NCBI RefSeq assembly: GCF_963576675.1
Contig: NC_088910.1
Location: forward strand, 104,250,807-104,314,806
Reading direction: 5' to 3'
Origin: Euphorbia lathyris
Lineage: Eukaryota > Streptophyta > Magnoliopsida > Malpighiales > Euphorbiaceae
Length of the DNA stretch: 64,000 bases
The notes under the pieces were generated by a model. The model saw nothing but the letters and a program-made list of their open reading frames with translations. It made no database searches and had not been told where the DNA came from. Position numbers and translations under genes: made by a program. Positions 23,945-34,121 of the stretch are shown here, in pieces; position 1 is the first letter of the stretch, and every line of letters starts with the position of its first letter.

Positions 23945-25089
23945 GCTTCATAAGATGATCATACCAGATATTGATTCATTTGCTTGATGAAGCATAAGTT
24001 AGAAGCTTTTGAGAAAGTTCAAATGCTTCAAGAATGAAGTAAGAAAAACAAACAAGAAAGAATATTATAGTTCTTCGATTAGATCGTCGTGGAGAATATC
24101 TTTCTAATGATTTTTCTGAATTATCTAAATTGAATATAGGATTCGCTCATAATGGACTCCTCTGTATACACCACGATGTATCTGAAAGGAGAAATTGTAC
24201 TCTATTAGATATAGTACGATCCATGATGAGCACAACCTCTCTTCCAAAGATGTTCTAAGGCTACGCCCTAGAAATCGCCTTATTTGCCTTGAACCGAGTA
24301 TCCACAAAACCGCCAAGTTCTATTCCATTTGAATTGTTCATTGGAAAAGAAACCCAGTTTCTCTTTCATAGGAATTTAAGGGTGTTCAGCACATGTTAAA
24401 TACATAGCATCAGATTAAGTTAGACCCTAAATCTGATAAATATTTCTTCATTGGAATTCCGAAAGAAATAGTAGGATATTACTTCTATCATTCGGATGAG
24501 CGAAAGTAATAGTATCCAACTACTCTGTATTTCTAGAGAAAGAGTTTCTTCTAGAAACACAAGTACAAAGCATGATTGAACTTGAAGAAGTTCAAGAAGA
24601 AGGATTAGCTGAAATAGCGGAAGCGATGGTGGAACCCAAATCTATCTCACAAGATGAGACACTGGTGACATTACTAACTCATAGGTATGGTCTAGTTCAT
24701 CAAATCCCAAAGAGATTTGGATTTCTAGTGGGAGACGACGAAGAGGTTCACATGTTAGACGATGAACCGACGACTTATGGGAAGGCTCTTGTAAACCTAT
24801 ACATGTAAGCTAGTGGGAGCTCGTATGAGCCTTTATATGTAAACTAGTGGGAGCTTGGTCGTTTACTTAGTATCATACGTCGATGATAGTCTACTAATAG
24901 GAACGACGTAGCTATACTGCAATCGGTGAAAATTTTGGTTATCAGATAAAATTCTCCATAATAGACTTAAGAGAAGCAGCTTACATCTTAAGGATTAAGA
25001 TCTATGGAGATAGAATGAGAAGACTGCTTGACTCCTCCTATTCTAAATACGTTGACAAAGTGCTTAAAGCATTTTGCACTAGACCTAAC
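23945..25089 (+). pseudogene. Copia integrase core and reverse transcriptase remnants
   Basis: The integrase core is visible as RRGEYLSNDFSELSKLN, VSERRNCTLLDIVRSMMS and a following FWGYALE-like segment with stops. Then come a linker with FFIGIPKE-like text and an acidic region at 24550-24808 containing RFGFLV and DDEPTTY, which precedes reverse transcriptase in copia proteins. Sequence jumps from there to SYVDDSLLIG at about 24863-24895, so the fingers and most of the palm are deleted. The Tat element was inserted after CTAAC at 25089. The C-terminal RNase H part resumes at 46370. Non-functional. Confidence 0.8.
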
Positions 25090-25654
25090 TGTTAGACGAG
25101 GTGCCGCGGCCTAATCTCCCGGGCGGACCGGGGGGTGGACACCTCATGGCGACGTAAGCGGTGATTGGCGCCGAAAGCAACCAATCGTGGAATCAAGCTG
25201 CTCGGCAGGACCGGAGCTCGGAGATATGGAAGAGTCGCCACCCACGAATGGGAAAATGAACACCGATCCCTTGTGGGAGACCGGTGTGGGTTCGGGAAAC
25301 TTAGGTACGAGCCAAGAAGGCTAGCTCCTTTCCGGAGAAAGGCTACTAGGCACCCCGACATCGCCCGGTTATGAACCACCGGCCTCCTACTCAGCATGTT
25401 AGGCGATAACGGACTAATCGTATACTTCTTTAAGTTTAAAATTCATTTGAAACCTTTTCTTTCTCTTTTTGGAAACCGTTTTGAGCATATATTATTGAAA
25501 ATCCACATTAGTAAAGAATCACCCATTTATATTATACATACACAGAGAAGGGGGAAGAAAGAAGTGATTTATTTACAACTTTATTTAAATGTCATGCTGT
25601 GTGTTTATTCTATGCTAACTTATTTCCTCCCAAAACGAGTTTATTTACGTGGTT

Positions 25655-25916
25655 CGCACCTTAATCGCCGTTGGAACGATTTAGGTGCGTTTTAAAACCC
25701 CGATTGGTGAAGTTTACTCGAATCGCCGTTGGAACGACTCAAGTGTTTGAAAACGTTTGAGATAAAAACCTTTAGTAAGAAAACGTGGTTAAACATACAA
25801 GTCCATTTTATTTTGTACAAATTCTTTTGAGAAAATGGTTCAAAATATTCGATTATTCACAATGAAAATGATTTTAATTACAAGGTTCACTTAATCCGCC
25901 TTTGGAACGGATTAAG
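25655..25916 (-). repeat. Three stem-loops with a shared 9-nt loop (3' LTR)
   Basis: Hairpins at 25655-25689 (13-bp arms, one mismatch), 25716-25744 (10-bp arms) and 25890-25916 (9-bp arms, perfect). On the minus strand the loops are TTCCAACGG, TTCCAACGG and TTCCAAAGG. The stems differ in sequence. Both imperfect positions in the second become G-U pairs only on the minus strand, the sense strand of the element. The same three occur in the other LTR (43981-44015, 44042-44070, 44216-44242). Confidence 0.85.
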
Positions 25917-26564
25917 GTTTTAAAACGTGGTGTTTTGAAAACGATTTGAAATATTAACAAAACAACTATATTTATTTACATTAGGAACCTCTAAAAATTC
26001 ATTAGTTTAAATAATTAAATTGAAAACTCTTTTTTTGTGATTTATTTTCTCCTTTTATTTAATGGACTCTTTACCTATTATAATTACAATAATAAACTCA
26101 TTTAAACCAAGATTCACTCCCAAATAAAGCCCATTTGAAACATGGACCCATAAATGGTCCAAAAGAATAAAGAAAATAATTTAAGCATATATATATACAT
26201 TCAAATCAAAAAGAGAATATGAAAATAAAAGTTAATAAAAAGAAACTATATAATACATATATGAAAATACTAGATATAATACATTTATACTTTAAAGAGG
26301 TGGAAATAGTAAATAAATCTCATTAGATAAGAAAATAACATTTATCCAAAATAGTTTCATATAATAAACAATAACATAACCCAAATATCCCAAAACTATA
26401 TATATACATAACTAATATAGTTTTAAATACCAAAAATAACATATATCCATATATTAATACTTACTAATTAGTTCCCAAAATGCCCAAATAAATAACTTTT
26501 TAAAATAGAATCTAATATAACTCAAATGAATAAAAAAGGAGAATATATATATACATATACCTAT

Positions 26565-28218
26565 TGATGGATGCCGAATCCACCAAAAATAATCCCAACT
26601 TTCCCTAAACGAATAATTTGTAATAGAGCAAGTAGAGGTCGAACCCAAGGGAATAATATTGATTTAAAACTTCTAATGACCTAACAAAATAATTAAATGG
26701 GGGTTTGAAATTGTGAAGCTTATTAAATTAAAGGTAGCAAGTAAAAGATATGGCAAAAACAAAACAGAAATTGAAGATGGTTTGTGAATAATATTTGGAA
26801 AAGTTCAGTTAAGGGGGAATCGCAGGATAATTCATACGTTAACGATCATTGACAGATAAGATTATATTCTCATGTTTTCACCGGGTCAGTTTGAATGTTC
26901 TTCCTTAATAACGAACTAGTTAAGCACGACAAATAACTTGTTCCTAATCAATAAACAGTGTTATCTCAGCGCCTAAGATTTAATTTACTGACAGCTTTAA
27001 GGGATAGAAGAACCTGATCTTAGTTAATCGTCTCTCAGCGTCGGCGATTTTGGACTAACTTATCTGTTCATTTGACTCAGATAAACCCAACTAGATTCGT
27101 ATTAATGTCACGCGGAATACAAACTCAGGTTTGTCAAACTTGAGTCTGTTCTTCCAAACACGAAGCTAGCTTGATTTAAATAGTCAATAGCTACTTTGTC
27201 TGGCTATCTTAGGTGAAACTCTAATAAACCAAATCAGCCATATGATTATTCGATTCGACAAACAACCTGCAGTTATCATTCATAGAACAAACAATCAATT
27301 GAGAGTAATTCTCTAAACACGATGAACAAATAAACGGCTTAATAAATTGAGAAAAATGTAACACGACAGTCTCACAATAACGGAGAAAAATCCCTTGAAT
27401 TAACCCTTAACCGAAATAAAGAAATTAGCTATCAATAGCCATGGAACGTAGGTGTTTTTCTGCTGGAAAAATAAAATGTAAAAACTGATCTCTGGACTTG
27501 GAAAATCTGCCGTCCTTAAATCTATCACGGTTCCTAAATGTAAGGAACTAAATCCCTTCAAAATAGCTTAAGAATCCTTCTTCAAATTTGAAATTAATTG
27601 CCCCCCTCATTTGTCTCCTACAATTTCGTGCTTTAGCTGAAAGTCTTGTTCTCAAATCGTCCAATCTGGATCAGGAAAGCAATCCTATTCGAACCAGGAA
27701 ACTGTCAGCCCGTAACTGCCTTAGTCTTGTGCAAGACTAACTCCGACTCAGACCAATTTTCGCCCAATCAGCTCCGGATCACGACCCGACACCAGCTCGG
27801 CCCAAATTAAGCCCAATTCATCTCCCTTTTGTCATCATTGGCCTGTAGAGGTGAAAATACCGAAAACAAACAATAAAACCCGCAAAAATAACAAAACATG
27901 ACAATTATAAAGTACAAAAGCGGGGTTATTTATTGTCGAATTATGCACTTATCAAACACCTCACACTTGCCCAATGCTTGTCCTCAAGCATACCAGATCA
28001 TGGCATTAGCTCCGCATACTCTTAGGTAGTTTTGTCATTCGTTCCTAATTCCCCTAAGCGTTATAAAGACATTGACTACCAATCATCCAAGTCAAGAATC
28101 TTTCGAACTTTAGAATACTTCTAACTCCCAAAAACGTCTCAACAACACCGCACGTAATGTGTAAAACAAGAAACTAGAAGCAACAACACCCTCACGTGAT
28201 CACTCTATGCACTCTTGT
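26565..28218 (-). mobile_element. Athila-like retrotransposon fragment (3' LTR plus end of internal region)
   Basis: Present only in the left Tat LTR. On the minus strand 28218-27955 contains TGCTTGAGGACAAGCA and AAGTGTGAGGTGTT, the classic polypurine region of Athila-type gypsy elements. It is followed at once by an LTR starting TGATAAGTGCATAATTCG (27954) and ending in CGGCATCCATCA (26565), 1390 bp. The 5' LTR and coding region are absent. No target duplication was seen, and about 170 bp of the host LTR (the counterpart of about 44887-45053) is missing, so this is an insertion with deletion or a recombination product. Confidence 0.75.
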
Positions 28219-28928
28219 GTTTTGGCAGATTTACCGACGAAAAATCCGTCGGTAAACAGCAATTAGTGACAGAAACGGAAAATTACAGCAGCACTCCAAT
28301 TGTTTCCAGATTTATTCAAAAGCTTTAAATTAAGTCTAATTCAATCGTTTTGGATTTCCGAACTACCAAAAATGGATCATAGTCAATAACGGAAATTCCT
28401 AAAACAACGTTTTTATTTTAAAACATTATTCGGAAATTCTTTTAAATTAAAACTTATAATTACAACGTTTCTAACACCCGAACTACCTTTTTATCGGATA
28501 ACGGTTCGTATTGGGATATCAAAACGAGGTTTTTTATTTTAAAGCAAAACCAAATTTTATTCAACACGAGACGGGAATTAAATAAATACGAAAAATTAAA
28601 TAAAACGTGATAAATAAATAAATGACAAAATAAATAAAATTATAACATAAAAATAAATAAAGAAAAAGAAATAAATTAAATAAAATAAAACGAGTCTAGT
28701 CCTCGGATAATACCTCAAGTTCGGTATCTGACAGTAGAAGCCGATTGATTCCACGAGTCGTGATTTTCCGGTTTATTATGTTTTTTTAGTAAAAATTTAA
28801 CTTTGGGAAATTCGGAATTTTTGAGAAAAAAATATCTTTCTAAAAAAAATCACTTTCTCTCTCTAAAAATGTTTAGAGTGAGAAAGGCTCCAAAATCCTT
28901 CCCCCCTCAAATGCATGGGGATCCGTGC

Positions 28929-28937
28929 CTTTTATAG
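28929..28937 (-). promoter_or_regulatory. TATA box in the 3' LTR of the Tat element
   Basis: TATAAAAGG on the minus strand, just downstream of the palindrome array. The same box in the 5' LTR, which would drive the element, is at 45750-45758. Transcription should start about 30 bases further along the minus strand. Confidence 0.8.
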
Positions 28938-28958
28938 GCAAACGGGTCCCCGGACCAA

Positions 28959-29188
28959 TGGGCGACGCCCGAGTAAAATCGGGCGTCGCCCAAAGGGTTG
29001 GGCGGCCGCCCAAAGCATGTTGGGCGGCCGCCCAACCTTGAGTTGGGCTACCGCCCAACCTCGCGTTGGGCTACCGCCCAACATTGTTGGGCGATCGCCC
29101 AATGATTGTTGGGCGGTCGCCCAACAGCGTCGGGCGAGCGCCCAACTATCGTTGGGCGTCCGCCCGACGCGGTTGGGCGCTCGCCCAA
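28959..29188. repeat. Array of GC-rich palindromes in U3 (3' LTR)
   Basis: At least nine units of the type TTGGGCGNNCGCCCAA follow one another at about 20-23 bp, with varying central bases (GG, TA, AT, GT, AG, TC, CT). A 14-bp inverted repeat (TGGGCGACGCCCGA and its inverse) comes first. GC content is far above the surroundings. The array lies immediately upstream of the TATA box on the element's own strand. Confidence 0.9.
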
Positions 29189-29546
29189 CGGCTGCTGGGG
29201 CGCGTCTCGCACCGTCGGGCGTGCATGCCCCCGCGGCCGTCGAGCTCGCGTTCCGCGCCGTCAGGCGCTCACGCGTCGTGACCGTCGGGCTCGCGTTCTG
29301 CGCCGTCGGGCGTCCACGCGTTGTGACCGCCGAGCGTCGAGCGCGCGCTTTGCATCGTCGAGCGGGTGTCCGATTGTCGTCGAACACGCGTCGGCCGCCG
29401 CTAAGCACTCGCACTACGCACTACGCACATCACAGCAGCGACCCACTGTAACTATTTATTTTATTTTTTCGAAACTTCCGGAATCAATCGCTTTAACCGT
29501 CTTGTTTTCAGGTTTTCGTCACAGGTCCTCCGACTCGGTGTCTACA

Positions 29547-29559
29547 GTTGCCCCTACTT
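29547..29559 (-). other. Polypurine tract of the Tat element
   Basis: On the minus strand AAGTAGGGGCAAC directly abuts the 3' LTR start TGTAGACACC. It primes plus-strand synthesis in the family. Confidence 0.75.
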
Positions 29560-29775
29560 TTCTATTTTGACAGTGATGTGTGTGTTTTGAAAACGTTTTT
29601 TGCTAACGCAACACATGCAATGTAAAACATATAAAAGTAAAAGACACGTAAAGAGTAGGAGGGAGCATACCTGACCTTCACGCTGCGTGTTCCGGTGTCG
29701 TTCTCCGATTCTTTCCATCCTCACCTCTGAATCGGCCGTCGGTGGATGTTTTTCTCTCGGAATCTAGCGTACGTT

Positions 29776-30075
29776 GACTATGGGTAAGAATGGCTCAAAA
29801 GCAACCTCGGTCGTGGACCGTAGGTAAGATGGCTAAAAAGCTACCTCGGTCGTGAACCGTTGGTAAGATGGCTAAAAAGCTACCTCGGTCGTGAACCGTA
29901 GGTAAGATGGCTAAAAAGCTACCTCGGTCGTGAACCGTAGGTAAGATGGCTAAAAAGCTACCTCGGTCGTGAACTGTAGGTAAGATGGCTAAAAAGCTAC
30001 CTCGGTCGTGAACCGTAGGTAAGATGGCTAAAAAGCTACCTCGGTCGTGAACCGTAGGTAAGGTGGCTCAAGGGC
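29776..30075. repeat. Tandem array, 39-bp unit, about 7-8 copies
   Basis: The unit contains GGTAAGATGGCTAAAAAGCT followed by ACCTCGGTCGTGAACCGTA. Central copies are almost identical and the edge copies are diverged. It lies between the PMD gene and the LTR, that is, in the 3' untranslated part of the Tat element, a region known in this lineage for variable tandem repeats. Confidence 0.93.
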
Positions 30076-30431
30076 AAAAAGGTTCTTTCTAACGATTCTG
30101 AATTCTTTTAAAACACCTGGCGTCTGTATTTTCTCACTGGAGCTAGTGTCCTGGAGGTTTAATGGGAACGTGTTTTGGTCTGGACTGATATAGACTAATG
30201 ATTGTTTTTCTGTTGACTGTCATCTGTATTTTGACTGGTGTCACTATTCTGTAAAAATTAACTGTTGTCTGGAATTCATATCTTGACAATATTGGCTGCT
30301 GTCTGGGAGAAATGCAGGCTGAAACGGACTGCGAATCGGAGGTCTGTGCGCCTAGTAATTTATTATTTACTTTTTACCTTTATGTCAAATCGTACCTTTT
30401 TCACTATTTACGGGAATGCCATTCCCTCTTA

Positions 30432-30441
30432 CTATATAAGG
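30432..30441 (+). promoter_or_regulatory. TATA box of the antisense PMD gene
   Basis: CTATATAAGG stands 79 bases before the ATG at 30520 and is followed by a CT-rich leader (CTTCTCTCTCTTCTTTCTC). The gene would thus be transcribed from its own promoter, against the direction of the element. Confidence 0.65.
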
Positions 30442-30519
30442 TGGTGGGTTTTCATTTCAACCCCACACCTTCTCTCTCTTCTTTCTCTCTCTAGACTTTG
30501 ATTTTGGATTATTCTCGGG

Positions 30520-33500
30520 ATGGATTTAGATGAATGGGATGGCACTAGAGGCATGGACGAGGTTTACGTAAACCTAGATAGAGTGGATCCCTTCCACGAC
30601 CCTACAACGCATCTGAGCCGGACACGCTGCAACGAGGTAAGTAATTTCTCACTTTTATTTGATTCAAACTCTAGGCTTTAGCATTCCTATCCGAACATGA
30701 TTTGCATGCTAACCTTTAGATTGCCTTAGAGGACTTTAGCTAGAAAACTTGAATTTCTTCACTTACAAGTAACACTTGTTTATTTCTGTGTGAGAATGCG
30801 CGCTATATGCATGTGAATAACGACACTATGAATTCATGCATGCTAACAGTAAAAACAACGTGGATAGTAAAAACGTGAATAGTGCACGTGAATAGTAAAA
30901 ACATGAATAGTGTACGTGAATAGTAAAAACTAAACTAATGCACGTGAATAGTGAAAACTTAACTCATGCGCGTGGATAGTAAAACTTAACTAATGCACGT
31001 GAATAGTGCGAGTGAATAGTAAAAACATGAATAGTGCACATGAATAGTAAAAACGTGAATAGTGAAAAACTTAACTAATGCATGTGAATAGTGAAAACCA
31101 TGAATAGTAAAAACTTAACTAATGCACGTGAATAGTAAAAAACGTGAATAATGCACGTGAATAGTAAAAAAAACGTGAATAGTGCAAACTTAACTAATGC
31201 ATGTGAGTGTAAACCTAATCTATGCCCCTCGTCTATGCAGACGAGAGTGGGTTAAAGAATTGACTAAACCTTACATGGACGACCCTAAAGGAGAGATTTT
31301 TACAGAAAGTTGGTCCTAATTGACCGGATGTCTCTAGGTTAGATAATGAAAGAATGCCTAGTCTTAACGTGTCTTCATTAATTGCATGCTTTAGGAACTG
31401 TATTTAAATTTTCTTGTCTTGTTCTTTCTAGTTTATTGAGATTTCTGGGACCACCGCCGAGATTCACTCGTGGTATGCTAGGCTGGGTGCCGCGGCGAGA
31501 GCCCGCGTGCGCGAGTTGGGCTTTGAGCCTTTTATTGCAGCGTTGCCCCGCACCAACGGGGTATGTGATCGTTTTGGCTTACGCGCCTTATGTGAGCGGT
31601 GGGTTGACTCGACCCACACTTTCCACCTTTCTTTCGGGGAGATGACCATCTCGCCCAGAGATTTTTCACTGTTGATAGGATTGCGAGGGAGCAGCACTCC
31701 CGTTCCTCTTCATTTCGATATGATGCGACCGCGGGTCGACCTCACTAGGCTCGCTGCTTTGATTGGACCGGGAGTTCGCCCATGCGCCAAATCTACTCCG
31801 GCGAAGTTTATTTCCACCGCGAGCCTTTTGAGTCGGCGAGATTTTTGCGAGACTGACGATACCGACCTGACGGTTCGTAGTTTCTTGGTATATACTCTGA
31901 GTGAGACGATTTTCCGCACGAAGGGCGGGAAGGTACACGCGGGTCTCATTCAGGCACTCAGCGATCTGGATGCGGCGGCTTCCTATGATTGGGCGGGGGC
32001 AGGCTTAGCCTTTCTCTACAAGTTTTTGGATCTGAGTTGCCGGAAGTGCAAGGATTTCGGTGGTTACACCTTCGCTTTGCTGGTACGCGACGCCTTTTTG
32101 ACTTGCCCGTCTTATCTTCTTTGCATCTTTCACCCTCCTAGTCCTTGTTTTTGCCGCAGGTGTGGGCGTATGAGAGGCACATCCTTCCCAGCCGGTCTTG
32201 ACCTCGATCGAGAGTACCGAGGCCGCCTCTCATGACCCGATGGAGAGATTTCGACTTGGGTGCCGAGAGGACACGGACGGTGCCGCGACTTCTAGATTGG
32301 ATAGACTCGCTGACCCTCAGACAGGTAGATTTTGCCTAGTCGTGCTAGATTTTTGTTTGAGTCTTTCTGACTTTCTCTTTGTGCATTTTTTAGATTAAGT
32401 TCAGGTGGGATGACCTCGAATTCGGTCCCGATTATACGTATGTATCTATGATCCAGGAGCAGCAGTGTGTACTCACCGGCCCCTGCATGCGGGCGTGGTA
32501 TTTGGGGGACCGAGGCATCACCGGAGTTAGTGACGCACATTGGACACCGGGTGAGATCCCCGTCTCTATGTTTGCGGTGCAGACCATGCCCCTATCGGTC
32601 GTTCGTCGGGACTGGTCTCGTCGGTTCGTTGGTAGAGCGGTGTGGGTTCACGCCGGGGGCCGTGAGCTTTACTTGTCTACTCTGCTAAGCGCGAGGGATG
32701 CTCCAGCGGCAGCGATGGAGGTGGATCCGGTGGCAGATGTATTTTCGAGGGAGGCTGTTGCGGCAGTCTTTGGTCAGGAGGAGGTCCTGATAAGTGGTTC
32801 CGCCCCCTTTCTCATTTTACCATTTCGTTCATGAGATGTTTAGAGGTTTTTATTGTGTGTTTTTTGCAGGAGGAATCCTGGAGGAGTGCCCATTTATCTG
32901 ATTTCTTTGACGGCACTCGAGCTCAGACGCCTGTGTGCGAGCAGTCCTACTATGTCGGTGAGTCCTCCAGCGCTGCCCGACCGGAGAGGTCTTCCCTAGG
33001 TGTGCCCCTACCAGACTACGGGCGAGATTTTGCCACGATTTGTTATGACGAGTTCGGGGCAGCTTATGCGGGATTCGAGGGGGCTCCTCCCATCTTCTCC
33101 TCGAAGGTCCCATTTGATCCCTCAGATGCTTCTCTGACTACGAGGGAGACCTGCACGGATTACGTGGGGCTGTCTGGTTATCTCCGAGATCGCCTCAGCT
33201 TGCGATGCACCGATCACCTGGTATGTATCATTATTTTACTTTAGTGTAGTGGAATGTATGCATGTATGTATGATTTATGTTCGTGCCTACGCTGCTTCTT
33301 ATTTTTATCTGTTTTTCCTTTCTTTTGCTCTAGAGCGATCTGCATTCCCACGAGCGGAGGCAGAGTGAGTTGGTGCGGGAGGCCGACGCCCGGGTCGGTC
33401 AGGTGTATCAGGAGAGAAATGACCACTGGTCAGGGATGATGCGATGGGAGACTGAGGGTCGCCTTACCATCGAGGAGAGGGCGCGTGATGAGTCGATCGG

Positions 33501-33651
33501 ATGCCTCGCTGCCGAGGAGAGAGCACGGGTCGCCGATGAGAGAGCACGAGTTGCTGATGAGCGAGCGCGAGCTGCCGAGGAGGCACTATCTGCGGAGCGG
33601 GCATCACACTTGAGAGATTTTGAGGACTATTGGGATTTCCCTCCGTATTAG
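30520..33651 (+). pseudogene. Plant-mobile-domain (PMD) gene in the Tat element, six exons, one stop
   Basis: Predicted exons are 30520-30636, 31432-32082, 32160-32324, 32394-32783, 32870-33220 and 33334-33651. All five introns begin GT, end AG and fall between codons, giving 664 codons. The PMD core is in exon 2: ELGFEPFIAALP, LCERWVDSTHTFHLSFGEM and TISPRDFSLLIGL, followed by YDWAGAGLAFLYKFLD. Exon 3 starts VWAYERHILPSR, and its TGA at 32199-32201 is the only stop found. Exon 6 ends in an Ala/Glu/Arg-rich coiled coil (EERARVADERARVADERA) and a natural TAG. PMD proteins of the MAIN/MAIL type are nuclear factors needed for gene expression and silencing; related domains occur in transposons. 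Here the gene lies tail to tail with pol. The predicted splicing is my reading. A different exon 3 junction could avoid the stop, so functional loss is likely but not certain. Confidence 0.8.
30850..31210. repeat. Degenerate tandem repeat inside PMD intron 1
   Basis: The phrases GTGAATAGTAAAAAC and GTGAATAGTGCAC alternate about 20 times with occasional CTTAACTAATGCA. The unit is about 13-15 bp. It fills much of the 795-bp intron. Confidence 0.85.
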
Positions 33652-34121
33652 GCTCGTTGTGTATTGCTTTGTAGCTTTCATTATTGCTTTGTAGCTTTTA
33701 TTGGAGTTTCCCCGCTGTATAGCTGATGTATAGGGAGTGGGGTGGATAGTAGGTAGGCTTTTTGTGAAAAGTAGGATAGGAAATGTATAACTCGTGATTC
33801 ATATTACCATGCATTCAGTAGATTATGATGATTCCAATCATTCTCGTCAAATATATTCATGCCTTTATTTATTTACAAACAACAGAAATACTTAGTCTCT
33901 TATACATTGTTTTTGTAATTGCTCAAGTCATAACTATTGCTACCAGGACCCGCCTTTCGGTTTTCGGATCCTGACGATTTTTCTCCTCTCCTTTTACTAT
34001 CCCGGAATTTTTAAATGAGTGCCCTTTCGGGTTTTCACCCATTGGGATTTCCCTTATTGTTGCATAGGTCGCCCTTTGCGGGTTTTCAACCTATTGGGAA
34101 TTTTTCTTTTTTTTTTTTTTT
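33652..34121. other. Spacer between PMD gene and pol, tail to tail
   Basis: 470 bp without coding sense. The phrase CCCTTTCGGGTTTTCACCC and a similar one (CCCTTTGCGGGTTTTCAACC) occur about 60 bp apart near 34021 and 34072. Transcripts of both convergent genes should end here. Confidence 0.5.

Larger units (their letters stand above)
25090..29546 (-). repeat. 3' LTR of the Tat element (enlarged)
   Basis: 4457 bp against 2949 bp for its partner. The excess is a segment at 26565-28218, which replaces about 170 bp of the original LTR. Elsewhere the two are nearly identical: in the first 260 bp I count about five substitutions. It contains the stem-loops at 25655-25916, a perfect 10-bp hairpin TTTACCGACG/CGTCGGTAAA (28230-28256), a TATA box and a palindrome array. 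Confidence 0.93.

Noticed and set aside
28959..29188. CRISPR-like appearance (regular short repeats)
   Set aside because: The units are self-palindromes with 4-7 bp gaps, there are no spacers of constant length, and the setting is a plant retrotransposon LTR.
28873..29570. Several open frames on both strands across the palindrome array, repeated at 45695-46420
   Set aside because: The frames stay open because the GC-rich palindromes lack stop codons in all phases; the peptides are repeats of GRPPN-like text and differ between the two LTRs.
29776..30075. Second CRISPR-like array (39-bp units)
   Set aside because: The units are directly joined with no unique spacers, so it is a tandem repeat.
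30520..33651. PMD gene as an ordinary host gene
   Set aside because: It lies between Tat pol and the 3' LTR, inside a single CTAAC-bounded insertion, so it belongs to the element.
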